Source of the DNA: Lepisosteus oculatus
Taxonomy: Eukaryota > Chordata > Actinopteri > Semionotiformes > Lepisosteidae
Reading direction: 5' to 3'
Length of the DNA stretch: 64,000 bases
Assembly (NCBI RefSeq): GCF_040954835.1
Contig: NW_027168257.1
Span: 588,501-652,500, forward strand
Every line of letters starts with the position of its first letter. The stretch's first letter is position 1. This document shows, one piece after another, positions 9,380 through 20,100 of the stretch. Under the pieces are notes generated by a model. It searched no databases. It was given only the letters and a program-made list of their open reading frames with translations, and was not told where the DNA came from. The translations under genes and the position numbers were made by a program.

Positions 9380-9720
9380 AACCCATTGGGCAAAAGACGT
9401 ATAATATACGTCTATTAAACGCATATCTTAGACGTCTAAATGTGGTCTACAATTCGTCTAGAATGAAATTCTAATATACGTCTAAAGTTATACGTCAATT
9501 ATACGTCTATATTTAGACGTTCATTATACATAAATGGTTGGAGTTCTATTATACGGATAAATTTAGAGGACTATTATACATATATGGTTGGAGTTCCGGA
9601 TAACTTTAGAGGTCTATTATACGTATATGGTTAGAGGTCTATTATACGGATAACATTAGAGGTCTATTATACGTATATGGGTAGAGGTCTATTATACATC
9701 AAAGATAGATTTTATAGGTG
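9380..9720. repeat. ACGTCTA-rich tandem motifs
   Basis: Left end of the insertion. It carries many copies of TATACGTCTA and its complement, followed by near-repeats of AGAGGTCTATTATACG. Confidence 0.7.
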
Positions 9721-9899
9721 TAGAAACAAGTAAAACAAGCCAATGATTAGGTTTAGAAATGTATTCTGAAAATACACATTCACACCTGAAACATATGTAT
9801 TTCAAATTATACATTGTATACAATCAATCAACAATCAACATATGGGCAATAATCATAAAAACACAACTAGTCTTAAACTTCAGCTACAAATTCTGGTAA

Positions 9900-9960
9900 C
9901 ATGGCAATATACAGTATATTGTATATTGCCGGCCACGGCAATATACAATATACTGACGGC
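9900..9960. repeat. Short inverted repeat GCAATATACA/TGTATATTGC
   Basis: Self-complementary stretch built from ATACAGTATATTGTATATTG and its partner either side of CCGGCCACGG; a strong hairpin inside the AT-rich insertion. Confidence 0.6.
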
Positions 9961-10269
9961 CACTCTGACGGCCACGACCACTCTAATCTCTCCGTCTGTG
10001 TTCTCCAAGACGGTTTTCCGAACTCATACATCAGAAAGACCACCGAAACTAAAATTATTCTGCAGCTAGGATCACACATTCTCCCTTCCCTTAACGACAG
10101 ATTACTGTTCTTTTAAATTTTCTCCATTCATTGGAAGTTTCATTTCACACCTCTCTGCACCCATTCTGACTTCACACCTCTTGATTGGCCTCTCTTTCTG
10201 TCCCCTGCTCCCGCCTCTCACTCCTCCTCCCTCTCAACCTTTGTTCTCCCGCTACTTTACCTTTGCCTA

Positions 10270-10372
10270 CTGCCCTGTCTCTCTCACACCTGAAGAAGGC
10301 TCCACGGCCGAAACGTTGTGTTCTCTTTCTTCTTTTTTTCAGCATGGAATAAACCTATTACTTGTTCCAATA
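10270..10372 (+). repeat. Dispersed repeat tail with CCGAAACGTTGTG
   Basis: Contains CACCTGAAGAAGGCTCCACG, CGAAACGTTGTG and a final GGAATAAACCTATTACTTG. The same tail recurs at 29235-29305 (minus sense), 30195-30345, 31110-31190 and 46515-46555. It looks like the 3' end of a dispersed retroposon family not otherwise seen here. Confidence 0.5.
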
Positions 10373-12089
10373 TACAGTATAGTAATGACAAACAGAAAAC
10401 TAATTACATTAACACACTAACTCAAAACCACATTTTGATTCAAATATACATTTTAAAATGTACAACTTCTATATTTCCAAGAAAAAAATATTACATAAAA
10501 TATAAAATATTACAATGGAAGTTAAGACGATTTTTGTCCACTATTTGCAAACCCTGTCTAATTGTCCTAACAGTTAGAACCAAAAACCTATTATTTTCAG
10601 AGTCCAGATCTCTTGGCCCCCTGCCTTGCATATGCATTCTTCAAGTAACACATTGCGTGCTCCTTTATTTCTTTTTCTGTTGATGTAGGGTGGGACTTCA
10701 GCACCGCAGCTAGGAGAAAATTATATAATATTACTTCCCAAATAAATAATGATTAATATCTTCTTTAGTATAATCTAAAAAATGAACGGTTTACTAAGCT
10801 CAAAGCTGAAATAAATGTATAAAATTTGGCTTGCATCATAGCAGTTGAGCAATAAAGTCTGTCCTAATTAAAGAGTACCCAAAGTTTGAAAGTACAACAT
10901 AGAATAAGAATAAGAGAAACGGCAAAACGATTTTGTGTCATCTTCCCCATTCACACTATTTTATGTGCCATTTTTTTTGCTTATTCACATACTATTTTAA
11001 TCAAAATAATATTAAGAAAGATCTGTATGTATTCAGATAGTATTATTATTGTTCATACTTACTCGTCAAAAGAGGATTGCTGAGATATTTTCGGATATAC
11101 TTCTACGTTTGAAAAACGTGTCCAAAATGGTGACCAACGAATACTAGCAATGCATTGTGGTATATAACCGGAAAATATGATGGGTTCGATATTTTCTCAA
11201 CGTATGCGTTTATTAATGTTGTCGATATTATGGTTGAAATTTAACATTGATAATACATCGCTGCTATGAGCTGATGTGCAATTTTAACGCATGCAAATAT
11301 TAAGGATCGGTCACTGTTGTATGGTATTATATATAATGACATTATGGAATAGGATGGGGACAGGCCTGGCATCACAGGGGGAGGGGGGAATGTCGCCCCT
11401 TCAGTTTTGGGCAAAAAGATTTACCTAACTTAATTTGCACCCTAAAAAAATAGTTGTACTTTGTCAATGGTCAGACAACACTAAATGACACGAACAGTCA
11501 CTCAGTCTGTTTGATGGGCAGGAGGGCTATCCGTCCAGGAACTGCACATATTATTGAGTGTCAACATTACGATCCTGTTTGCTCAGGTGGACCGATTCCT
11601 TGCAGTAGTTTATCATTATACTTAAAATCGTTATATAACTAGGACTAGTTATAGCAGTCTGTGCTTTCTGTTGGTTTTACAACATTTTTTTCTTAACGAT
11701 TCAGAACGTCCATGTAGCTGCAAAAATGAACGCTTATGGTACTTTTCGCTCCAGGCAATACAAACCTTGAGAGTGACGAAAAATGTGAAACTGAACTTCA
11801 TCGCAAATACCAGATTGCTAGTCGTTATCTTCTATCATGAAGCACTAATCAATGGCATAGCTGCGAGATTTCATTTGGGTAGCTGCACCGTACAGCTCCG
11901 TTTCAACCGAAATATCACTCCCCCCTCAGAATTTCAGACGCCCCCCTACAGATTTTTCCTCGGGCACCGCGCACTGATGGGGGACTTTTGTCAAGAAAAT
12001 AAAAATAGAAACTCTATAGGCACTGAAACATTTTACTGTTTTTTTTCAGGCATGTGGCAAGACCCCCTCAGCAAAACCCTTGTATGCCA

Positions 12090-12648
12090 AGCTGTGGGCA
12101 TTGATTCGTCGAATATACGTATATTTACGGCGAAATTACGGCTATACGTATATATACGTCGCCTCGACGTATAATCAACGTCGAATTGCAACCGTAAAAT
12201 CGACGACATGAATAAACGCATATATAACGTCGAAAAAACATCTAACACAGTGCCTGAGGCTTTTTACTGTATGTATCGTGTGTGCCGCAACTAGGAGTAT
12301 ACGGCACTCTGCACAGTGTACGAAGTAAATTATTTTCGCAGTAATTAATTTATTATATTTACTATATTTATTATACACGTGTAAATTAATTGCTGCGAAA
12401 ATAATTTACTTCGTACACTGTGCAGAGTGCCGTATACTCCTAGTTGCGGCACACACGATACATACAGTAAAAAGCCTCAGGCACTGTGTTAGATGTGTTT
12501 TCGACGTTATATATGCGTTTGTTAATGTCGTCAATTTTACGGTTGCAATTCGACGTTGATTATACTTCGAGGCGACGTATATATACGTATAGCCGTAATT
12601 TCACCGTAAATATACGTATATTCGACGAATCAATGCCCACTGGGAACA
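12090..12648. repeat. 559-bp palindrome (foldback MITE)
   Basis: Two arms of roughly 270 bp are inverted copies around a centre near 12370. The outer ends read GGGCATTGATTCGTCG and its complement, and the inner arms share TAATTTACTTCGTACACTG. Arms differ at few positions. It could fold into a very long hairpin. It forms the right end of the 9379-12648 insertion. Confidence 0.85.
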
Positions 12649-12686
12649 AGCTCGCTTCTTTCTACCATGATGTCACCATGACCAAA

Positions 12687-12699
12687 TCTGTCTTTAAAC
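12687..12699 (-). terminator. snRNA 3' box of U4 copy 2
   Basis: Minus strand GTTTAAAGACAGA, perfect 3' box. Confidence 0.9.
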
Positions 12700-12706
12700 A
12701 CCTTGC

Positions 12707-12852
12707 TCAGTCTCTAACGAGACTGTCAAAAATTGCTTTCGCCGATTGTATTGCAAACCGGCGGAAGCGGGGTATTGGGAAAAGTTTTCAACTAGCAATA
12801 ATCCCGCCTCGGCTAAACCTCACAGGCTACGATACTGCCACTGCGCAAAGCT
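12707..12852 (-). ncRNA. RNU4: U4 snRNA variant, copy 2
   Basis: 146-nt U4 as in copy 1, on the minus strand, with a perfect 3' box. It carries GAGGCGGGATTATTG where the other four copies read GAGGCGCGATTATTG, changing one base in the 5' stem-loop region. The terminal hairpin is AGTCTCGTTAGAGACT. Spacer A upstream is whole up to the L1 insertion, so a promoter may be present. The 9.4-12.6 kb insertion ends 58 bp beyond its 3' end. Confidence 0.93.
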
Positions 12853-13448
12853 GACGGTTGCCAGGCAACCGCGGGGATCCTATGGAAATCGTTATCAATC
12901 GTCTCATGGCATGTCGTTGCTGTAACGCTTCATATTTGTCGTCTTCTTCTAGCTTGAGGTTTTGAAGAATTTCATGACAGACAAGGGCTCCGTTGGGAAC
13001 AAAGAAACCCGTTGATTCTTTTCAGCAGCAGAAATACAACCCTTTAAATACAAGATGACAGAACAATGACGAAGGGCATGCCGGGAGGAACTCATGCACT
13101 ACAGAGGAAAGGGGGCGGGCACGTACAGTTCACATTCAAGCCACAAGTACTCTTCTCGGATGTTGCACAAACAAATCCTAACGTCTTGAAAGCATTGCGG
13201 CATGTTTGTGTCCCACTTCCCGTGGCTGCAGGATGACTGACATGAACGGACAAACACAATCTGTGGCGTTTAGCGTGACATAGTCTTGCAGGCATCGTGC
13301 TGTCTCACTGCAATACTATACCGCTGGAGGAAACAGTCCATCTGGCCATGAAACTCATTTGAACGTCTAGCTACAGCAACTAACAATATCATGATTTATT
13401 CAGGATGTGTGGAATCAGCACGTCCCGGAGACAGCTTCCGAAATCGTG
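12853..13448 (-). repeat. Spacer A (minus orientation)
   Basis: U4 upstream region and spacer, near-identical to 1854-2482 inverted, interrupted at 13465 by the L1-like insertion. Confidence 0.8.
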
Positions 13449-13464
13449 AGCATTCTCTGGTGGT
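13449..13464 (+). repeat. Target-site duplication, left copy
   Basis: AGCATTCTCTGGTGGT, repeated exactly at 15058-15073. The single-copy empty site is at 21652-21667. Confidence 0.9.
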
Positions 13465-15057
13465 AGGGGCGTTCAAGATGGCGCTCAGGTGGGAGGTAAA
13501 GTTTAGTGGTTGAGGATTTTTTTTGAGTTTTTCATGACCTGAATGTTAATTTTTGCTTTTTTTGACTACAGAAAAATAAGGACTTAACACTACTTGTTTA
13601 AACTTCAGTTATAATTGAAAGAAAAAAAAACGATTTTTTTTAGGTTTAAGAATTTCGATATGAGTAACACTGGGAAAACAAAAGAGAGTGCTGGGTCTTC
13701 GAAGGAGAAGTCTAAGAAACCTCAATCGTATATGTATAGCACTACAAGAAAATTGATGGCAACTAAAGGGAAAAGTGAAGCAGCTGGAGGGGACGTGGAA
13801 AGAGTGCTGGAGATGCGCTCGTACGCGAGCGTTCGCAGCCCAAGTGAGACTCAGCTGCCAGAGGAAGAGCCGGAGTCCCTGCCCAGCACACCTGTGAAAA
13901 CCCCGGCAGCCAAGAGAGGAAGGGGCGACCTGACGCTGGAGGAGCTCCAGACCAACATCTTCAACATGATGGCACAGAGCATGGGTGAGCTGAAGGAAAT
14001 GATTTGATCTAATACAGTCGAAATCGAAAGTCTTAAAAAGTCCATGGACTGTGTGTTTAAAGAGGTTGAAGACTTAAAGAGTGAAGTAAAAGTTCTTAAA
14101 CAAGTAAATACCAAACAAGAAAAGCATATTAAAGAACTTGAATTGAAAGTGAACGATGTAGATAGATACCGTCGATGATGGAATTTAAAATTATTTGGAG
14201 TTAAAGAGGAACGTGATAAGGACCTTGTTGCAACAGTGAAGGGTATCTGTAAAAGGACCCTGCCGGACCAGGAGGACGTAATATCGGCCATTGACTTTGT
14301 TCACAGGCTCGGGAGAGCGAACATGTCTGGGCAAGTGCGCCCCAGATCGATTATAATACAGTTCACCAAGAGGACGGCGAGGGACATGCTGTGGCGAGCG
14401 GCGAGGGGGAATGAGTATTTGAATGGGAACAAACTGAGGTTTGCAGAGGACCTGTCTGCCGCGGACAGGAGCACCAGGAACCAGCTGTGGCCCCAGGTTG
14501 AAGCTGCCAGAAGAGAGGGGAGGAGAGCCTACTTTGTGGGAGCGAGGGCCTTTGTGGACGGGAAGGAGATTTGCTCCCAGTGACTGCTCAGTTAATGATT
14601 ATGTTTGGTTATATTTGTTATACCAGTATATACTAGTGTTTCTTTAGTGTTAGTTTGGAATGGTGTAGTTAAGTGTTAAGGACTGTTATAGTTCTGGTTC
14701 TTTGAAAAACTCAATAGTTTAGACAGTCTTAGAGTTAGTTATTTGCTTTTGTGTATGTCTTTTTCATGAATGCCAGAGGTACTCGAAATGTTGTTAAAAG
14801 AAAAACTGTGTGCTGAGTTTTATTTTTTACAGGAAACGCATGCATGTTGAAACTAAAGTTTATAAATAATTGAGAAATATTAAAGCAAGGAAAATATGAT
14901 ACGTGTAAAATATACAATTTGATCACATAATTACTTAATTACCTCTGGTAGTTAAATGCTTTTTTCTGCTGCGTTTTTTTTCTCTTGTACATGACTCTGA
15001 TCCTCTTGTTGTATTTGTATTTGTAAATTCTATGTTTAATAAAAAAAAAATTAAAAA
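13465..15057 (+). mobile_element. ORF1-only L1-like retroposon (HAL1-like)
   Basis: 1593-bp element with a 16-bp target duplication. It has a 5' end AGGGGCGTTCAAGATGGCGC containing a YY1-type AAGATGGCG motif, one L1-type ORF1, a 470-bp 3' UTR and an A-rich tail. There is no ORF2 sequence between ORF1 and the tail. This is the architecture of half-LINEs known in mammals as HAL1, mobilised by an L1 machinery encoded elsewhere. It inserted in spacer A with its target duplication ending 24 bp before tRNA-Gly(TCC). Shared insertion sites show that copies at 1534-1853 and 59342-60899 stem from the same event. Confidence 0.85.
13660..14583 (+). pseudogene. L1 ORF1 protein (RNA-binding), two in-frame stops
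   Basis: 308-codon frame for a Transposase_22/L1 ORF1p-like protein. The basic serine-rich N terminus starts MSNTGKTKESAGSSKE. A coiled-coil predicted region lies at about 125-165 (KSEVKVLKQVN, HIKELELKVNDVD). The RRM-like core contains WNLKLFGVKEE and FVHRLGR, and the C-terminal domain contains RPRSIIIQFTKR and DRSTRNQLWPQV. TGA codons interrupt it at 14005-14007 and in CGTCGATGATGG near 14176, where the copy at 59834-60704 has CGA at both sites. The protein would bind RNA as a trimer in the LINE RNP; this copy cannot make it whole. Confidence 0.85.
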
Positions 15058-15073
15058 AGCATTCTCTGGTGGT
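15058..15073 (+). repeat. Target-site duplication, right copy
   Basis: Second AGCATTCTCTGGTGGT after the A-rich tail. Confidence 0.9.
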
Positions 15074-15097
15074 GTCCTGCAGGCTTCCTGTGGGTGT

Positions 15098-15169
15098 GCG
15101 TTGGTGGTATAGTGGTGAGCATAGCTGCCTTCCAAGCAGTTGACCCGGGTTCGATTCCCGGCCAACGCA
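15098..15169 (+). tRNA. tRNA-Gly(TCC)
   Basis: 72 nt, starting GCGTTGGTGGTATAGTGG and ending GGCCAACGCA, with anticodon loop CTTCCAA (TCC). All arms pair perfectly, box A and box B (GGTTCGATTCC) are canonical, and TTTT follows at 15180-15183. This is the intact version of the tRNA in the U4 unit. The L1-like element lies just upstream, but the internal promoter is undisturbed. Confidence 0.97.
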
Positions 15170-15173
15170 GTGG

Positions 15174-15740
15174 CGAATGTTTTCAAATGCTGTCATGAGC
15201 CTTGGACTGTGACTAGCAAAGCGAAGCCTTTTGAAAGAGCTAAAGCACTGAAAAACGGAATTGAGGGAGAATCTTACAGGGGATTCTGAGCGGTGTCTGC
15301 ATACACGCAGTCCGATACGGGTGCTGAAAGCTTGAGCTACTCTTAATGTCATGCTGGCTTTCCCCGGAGTAAATCTGTTACATTGAAAGAATGCTTCTCG
15401 CAGGTTCAAAAAGGGACCCTTGTTAATTGGAGAAATCAATGATTTCGAATGAATTCTGTATGCGTTAAAAGACAGCTTTACACAGAAAACATGCAGGACA
15501 CTGCTTATGATGTTTCCCGAGCCGAAACACAGTGCGTTTTTTCAAGCCATCTGACAAAGCCCGCCCACTGAAAACTGCAGCAGATCGTGTAAAGACGTTC
15601 AACTTTGTAACTACTGCACGCACAGGAAGCAGAATAAATTCCTCTTTTCAAACTGTCAAAGGTTTGCTTTACGAACGCCGCAGGACATCGCACAATCTCT
15701 TTTGAACAGGGACAAACGATTTCTTATGGGGCGCAGTAAG
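15174..15740 (-). repeat. Spacer B (minus orientation)
   Basis: Copy of spacer B running from the tRNA-Gly, cut near 15740 where unrelated DNA leading to tRNA-Ser(GCT) begins. Confidence 0.75.
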
Positions 15741-15880
15741 TACTGTTACTGTCACTGCTCGATACCGACGTTGGCCTACTATACCATGTTCAGCCACTGC
15801 TAGAAAATGTACGGCTCTAGCACCGGAGCAAACAACAGGAGGGCCGATGTCGAACAGGCACACATGTCAGACATGGAGAG

Positions 15881-15962
15881 CGATGAGAATGGGATTCGAA
15901 CCCATGCCTGCAGAGCACAATGGATTAGCAGTCCATCACCTTAACCACTCAGCCACCTTGTC
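15881..15962 (-). tRNA. tRNA-Ser(GCT)
   Basis: 82 nt on the minus strand: GACAAGGTGGCTGAGTGG, anticodon GCT within TGGACTGCTAATCCA, long variable arm, T arm GGGTTCGAATCCC and 3' end TCTCATC plus G. Pairing of the acceptor is imperfect (GACAAGG against TTCTCATC), so it has begun to drift. Box B is intact. No close T-run on the minus strand. The surrounding 140 bp are unique in the window. Confidence 0.88.
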
Positions 15963-16079
15963 GACGAAACTGGGCTGTCCGGACATGGGTTGGCGCGCTC
16001 CAGATGATCTTTTTCTTTTTTTCCCCACGTACTCGAGGGTCATTTTCCTGTTCCACATGTGATTTCAACATTTTCCTTG

Positions 16080-16341
16080 GGAGATGTCAAGCCAGCAAGC
16101 CACTGCTGTGGTTCAGTGGCCAGTGTGGAGTTCAGTGGCCCTGTTGTACACAGAAAGCACATTGAGCTCCTTGGACATGAAAAGTTCCAGATAAAAGCCA
16201 TTTGTCATCCTTTCTCTTGGTGTCGATGTTGCTATTGTATGTAAAGGTGGCAACTTGCTCAGCGAGCAGGCGGAGCACACACCGAATGCAGATGTGTCTG
16301 AGTGGTGTGTCCAAGTGGCTGCAAAAGGACAACACTCCTGG
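16080..16341 (+). repeat. tRNA-Thr upstream flank
   Basis: A diverged inverted copy lies at about 29742-29930, upstream of the other tRNA-Thr (shared GAGCTCCTTGGACATGAAAA and GACACATCTG). So it is the ancestral 5' flank of the tRNA-Thr unit. Confidence 0.65.
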
Positions 16342-16391
16342 GGCGCCGTGGCTTAGTTGGTTAAAGCGCCTGTCTAGTAAACAGGAGATCC
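16342..16391 (+). pseudogene. tRNA-Thr(AGT), 3' third missing
   Basis: GGCGCCGTGGCTTAGTTGG continues through D arm and anticodon arm TGTCTAGTAAACA (AGT) to GGAGATCC, then breaks into unrelated sequence. The T arm (box B) and the 3' acceptor strand are lost, so it is non-functional. Confidence 0.9.
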
Positions 16392-16747
16392 CCGCCTATG
16401 GCTAGACTTAATTAAATGCAAGTATTCATTTCCTGTCTTTAACGCGACTTGTTTTTCTTAAAATGGATGCAACTTGCAAAACATGAAATACAAGCCTTGC
16501 TAATCAGCGCTAGCGGCTGGCAAAAAAAAGGAGTCAGCTATTTTTTTTTCTTTAACCTTAACCCTGCTAACGGAGAAGAGTTAAACGACCGAGTCTATGC
16601 AGCTTAAACGGTGCGCAAGTCGGGTTCTTAGCTGAAAGGGTGGTATATCACGCTCACCCCAGTCCTTAATCTTTTAAAGAGGATACAAAATTGAACGTAG
16701 TCGCCACATCACATACATCCTGTTAAATGATAAAAAGGTAACATCTA
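16392..16747. other. Unassigned intergenic DNA
   Basis: I see no gene or named repeat here; AT-rich with a short T-run near 16540. The R-block starts at 16748. Confidence 0.4.
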
Positions 16748-17165
16748 TCCTCGCTCCAGAGTAAATCTCACGTTGAGGGCATCTTTTTTTTCACTTTACC
16801 GTGAGTCGGGCTCGGCTGCACAGAGGAAAGAGCAGAGCAATGAGGTCACAGGGACAGGGGAGTCACACGCTGGCGGTTTGAATACGCGGAAGATCACTGA
16901 GGGATCCACAGTATGTGGACCCTCCTTCGCCATCAGTCCACACTCCGGACTCTGAATCCTGCCATCCGAGTTAAGATCTCGGCGGAACCTGAGGCGCAGT
17001 TCCTTCTTAAAACGTAATCTGGTGAGCATTTCTAGAATCGCACTTGTATAGATGCAGCCTTTAATGTGTTGCTAGGTTAAAATTGATGACTTCTTGTATT
17101 TCAGTAGGCAACTGCCCTCTTGATTTTGGATTTAATTTCTTTATTACAGGGGCGCTTTTATGAAG
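16748..17165 (+). repeat. R-block copy, truncated
   Basis: First about 420 bp of the R-block up to GGGGCGCTTTTATGAAG, where the retrovirus-like fossil begins. Confidence 0.75.
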
Positions 17166-20100
17166 CCAAGGGACCAGGGAGCTGCCCCAGTACTGGGATG
17201 GCCAGTTCGAAATCATAGAAACTATTGTCAATTCCAGTCCCATGTCAGTGCGAGCAGGGATTTTGACATCTTGTTTTGCTATGTTCTGCACCAACAGGCA
17301 GGTGGCTCGGCCATTCCGTTCCAGTCTGGGGGTACAACAGACTGCTAGGTTCAGTCTGATAAACTGAGCTGATGGTTGGAAGAAAACCATCTCAGCGTCC
17401 ATTCTCTGTCCCTTCTTTAGGACAAGGCGTACCGGAAACCCTGCTGTTGACGCAGGAACGATCAGGTCCGATTCGTTTACTACCTGGCAGGCCTGAGGAA
17501 TCGTCTGACCTGACCGAATGTTCTCGGGGTCACCGCTTAGAGAGTGGGCATCTGGGTCCACCCGTTTCCACAGCACACTGTTTACTGTGTCCAGCTGGGC
17601 GCCCAGTCGAACCAATAGGTCTGCACCAATGCAGACCGAATGGGTCAGCTGAGGTGCTACCTGGAAGTAGTGAGCAAACTTCCTTTTTCCGATGGAGATG
17701 GAAGCTACACAGCTTCCTTTGCTCCAAATGGACCTATGAGGTGGGGGTGCCCACCACAGAACCTGTGACTGCGTCACCAGGGTCACCTGACAGCTTCGCG
17801 ACAGGTCCTCGAACAGACCTTCACTGATTATGGACTTCTCAGAGCTGAGGCTAAGAATTACATCATCAACCTGCACTTCTGCCACCTGGACCCCCTCCCA
17901 CCACCATGGGGTGGTAGTCCTGGACCCCCTGAGGTACCAGGGTGCACAGAAAGGACTCCCATTCATTACCGGACAGGGAGATCCACTCTTCTTCAGGGAT
18001 GAAAAGGGGGTGTGCTTTACCTGGCGGGTCAAGCAGCTGCTCGGAGCACTGCTCCTGTAGTTGGGAGACCGTGGGAGTGCTGGCCTGGGCAGGACTTCCC
18101 TGTAGTTTTGGAAAGCAAGAAGAGACATTTATTCTCGTCCAGAGGAACCAGGAGGAACCTCCAACTCAGCTATAGTGTTCAGTGGGCACTGTGTGATCAC
18201 AGCATAACCACTGAATCCCCCTTTTTGCTGTGCAACAGGCTTAGGGTTTTTGACCTGAGCCCACAATTTTCCACGCTGGCAGTCCACCAGAGGCTCCAGC
18301 CTGTCAAGCAGGTCTTGGCCAATGAGTAGTGGCTCTGTTTTTAACCTAGAGATGTAAACAGGATGCACCACGTTCATTGGCCCGAACCTAAGTGCCACCC
18401 ACACTCGGTGTGTGATCCTGGCATGATCCTGGGTATAGCTGGAAATATCTATTTTACACGGTTCTACCTTAAGTCTGATGCCTTTTCCTTTCGCTACTCG
18501 TTTGAGCTCGCTGAGTAGATCGGCTGACATCAAACTAATTTCAGCCCCAGTGTCAATCAGTGCTTCTCTATCTAAGACGTTTTCAAGAGAAACCTTGATA
18601 TAAATACGCCTTGCTTTGCCTTTCTGGCTGAGATTCCCTAAGAATTGTTGGAAGCCTGCCTTTTCTTTGACTTCAGGGGCGGGGTCAGCGCCCAACTCAG
18701 AGTCACAGCCTTCTTCCAGGCAGGAACCCTCCCACCCAATCAGATAGACTGAGGGAGGGGCTTGGGACGGATCCCCGCCTCCTCCAGTGAGAAGGGGCGT
18801 GGTCCCCCTAAGCTCATTCACACTTCTGGCATTCGGTGCGGAAGGTTTACCCTGTCCTGATCTCTCAGGCAGGGCTTGTTCAAGCCTGGCCAGGCGGGCT
18901 GCAGTCGACTCCCTTCGTCCAGTCTTATGATAGACTCTGCCTGAGCCCTTGCCTTCCCCGTAGCGCTCACGGCGGCTCTGACGCTTAGTGCGGTCCTGCC
19001 TGCCTATTTTGCGCCGGGGCTTAGCGAGCTCAGGAACCTCAGCTGCCTCGAGCTGAGGCGAGTCGTCAACCCTGCTGGCTTTAGTGGCGAACACGGCCGT
19101 TTTAGCAGGTTTTCGCTCTGAGGAAGCAGAGACTTCAGCTCCCCAGGCTTTTTGAGCCAACCTTCTAATGTCAGCCATTTTCATCGCTTTTGCATCAGTG
19201 TGCATCACAATCATTTTCCTGACTGAGGGATGCAGATTAGCAATGAATAAACCTTTGAAATTCACGTTCTCTTCGCAACCCTCTTCATTCCGCCCTGCAA
19301 AATAAGTGCGCCTAAGCCTCTGATAATAGTCGCGAGGGGCTTCAGCTTTTTCGTGCTTAATATGGTGCACAGCAGCCACGGCAGCTATGGGATCGATAAA
19401 AGCCGAAAATTCTCCGATCATTGCCTGACACAGCTCCTCAAAGCTATTACAGACCTCCGGTCCTTGTCTAGACATCCACTCGTGGACCGCTCGGCTGGTA
19501 GTTTTCCTTACTTACATAGCCTTTTCCTGTTCGGACGCTTCGGGCATAAACTGCAAAGTATATCTCAGCTCATCGATGTAGGTCTCCACATTATTCCCTG
19601 ACACTGATGGGTCAAACCTTTCTACATCTTTGGCTAACTGCCTCAGGGAGTGGAGGTTAATTTTTACGGTTTCTCCGCGGGCAGGGAGACGGCCGTGATC
19701 AGGAGCAGGGGGTCTATGCCTGAATTGACTCGCCCTTGCGTTTCGCGCAGGACTCAGCGATCTCCCCCATGCCGATCCGACCACAGACCCTGGCCGGGAG
19801 AAACCTCCTCCCGGCGCGCTGGGTGAGCGCTCCGGGCTGCTAGGTGGGCTGGCATGCAAGTGGGATCTAGTCTATTTTGCTTCCAGTACGGCAGCATCTG
19901 ACTCCTTTTGCCTTTCCTGGCTGAGCTCATTTAAACTCACAATTTCTTTTTCTTTTTCTTTCGAGCTCGCTTCCAGGTCTCTCCTAGCTACCTCAGCCGC
20001 AGTTTCTCTAGCAGACAAGTCATCTAATTTACCTAAAACTTCCCTGAGTCAGTCTTCACTTTCCTCATTTTTCACTCTCTTTTCTCTGATTATATCCAAC

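Larger units (their letters stand above)
9379..12648. mobile_element. 3.27-kb DNA-transposon-like insertion in spacer B
   Basis: The uninterrupted sequence GACGTAACAAGCTCG is seen at 22540-22555. Here it is split, with GACGTAAC before 9379 and AACAAGCTCG after 12648. The ends are near-complementary: CCCATTGGGCA at the left and TGCCCACTGGG at the right, with a 2-3 bp (AA or AAC) target duplication. The interior is AT-rich, with many ATATACGTC motifs, a palindrome at 12090-12648 and a diverged relative of its arm at about 11190-11290. No transposase frame recognised; the 167-codon frame at 11671 has no known domain. Probably a non-autonomous element or nested relatives. Confidence 0.65.

Noticed and set aside
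11671-12174. 167-codon frame inside the 9.4-12.6 kb insertion as possible transposase
   Set aside because: No DDE or other catalytic motif, no recognisable domain, and its end lies in the palindrome arm.
16796-17029. Frame with PHTVDPSVIFRVFKPPACDS found in every R-block copy, on both strands in different copies
   Set aside because: Its conservation follows from recent duplication of the block. No domain, no splice sites or start context, and the frame varies between copies.
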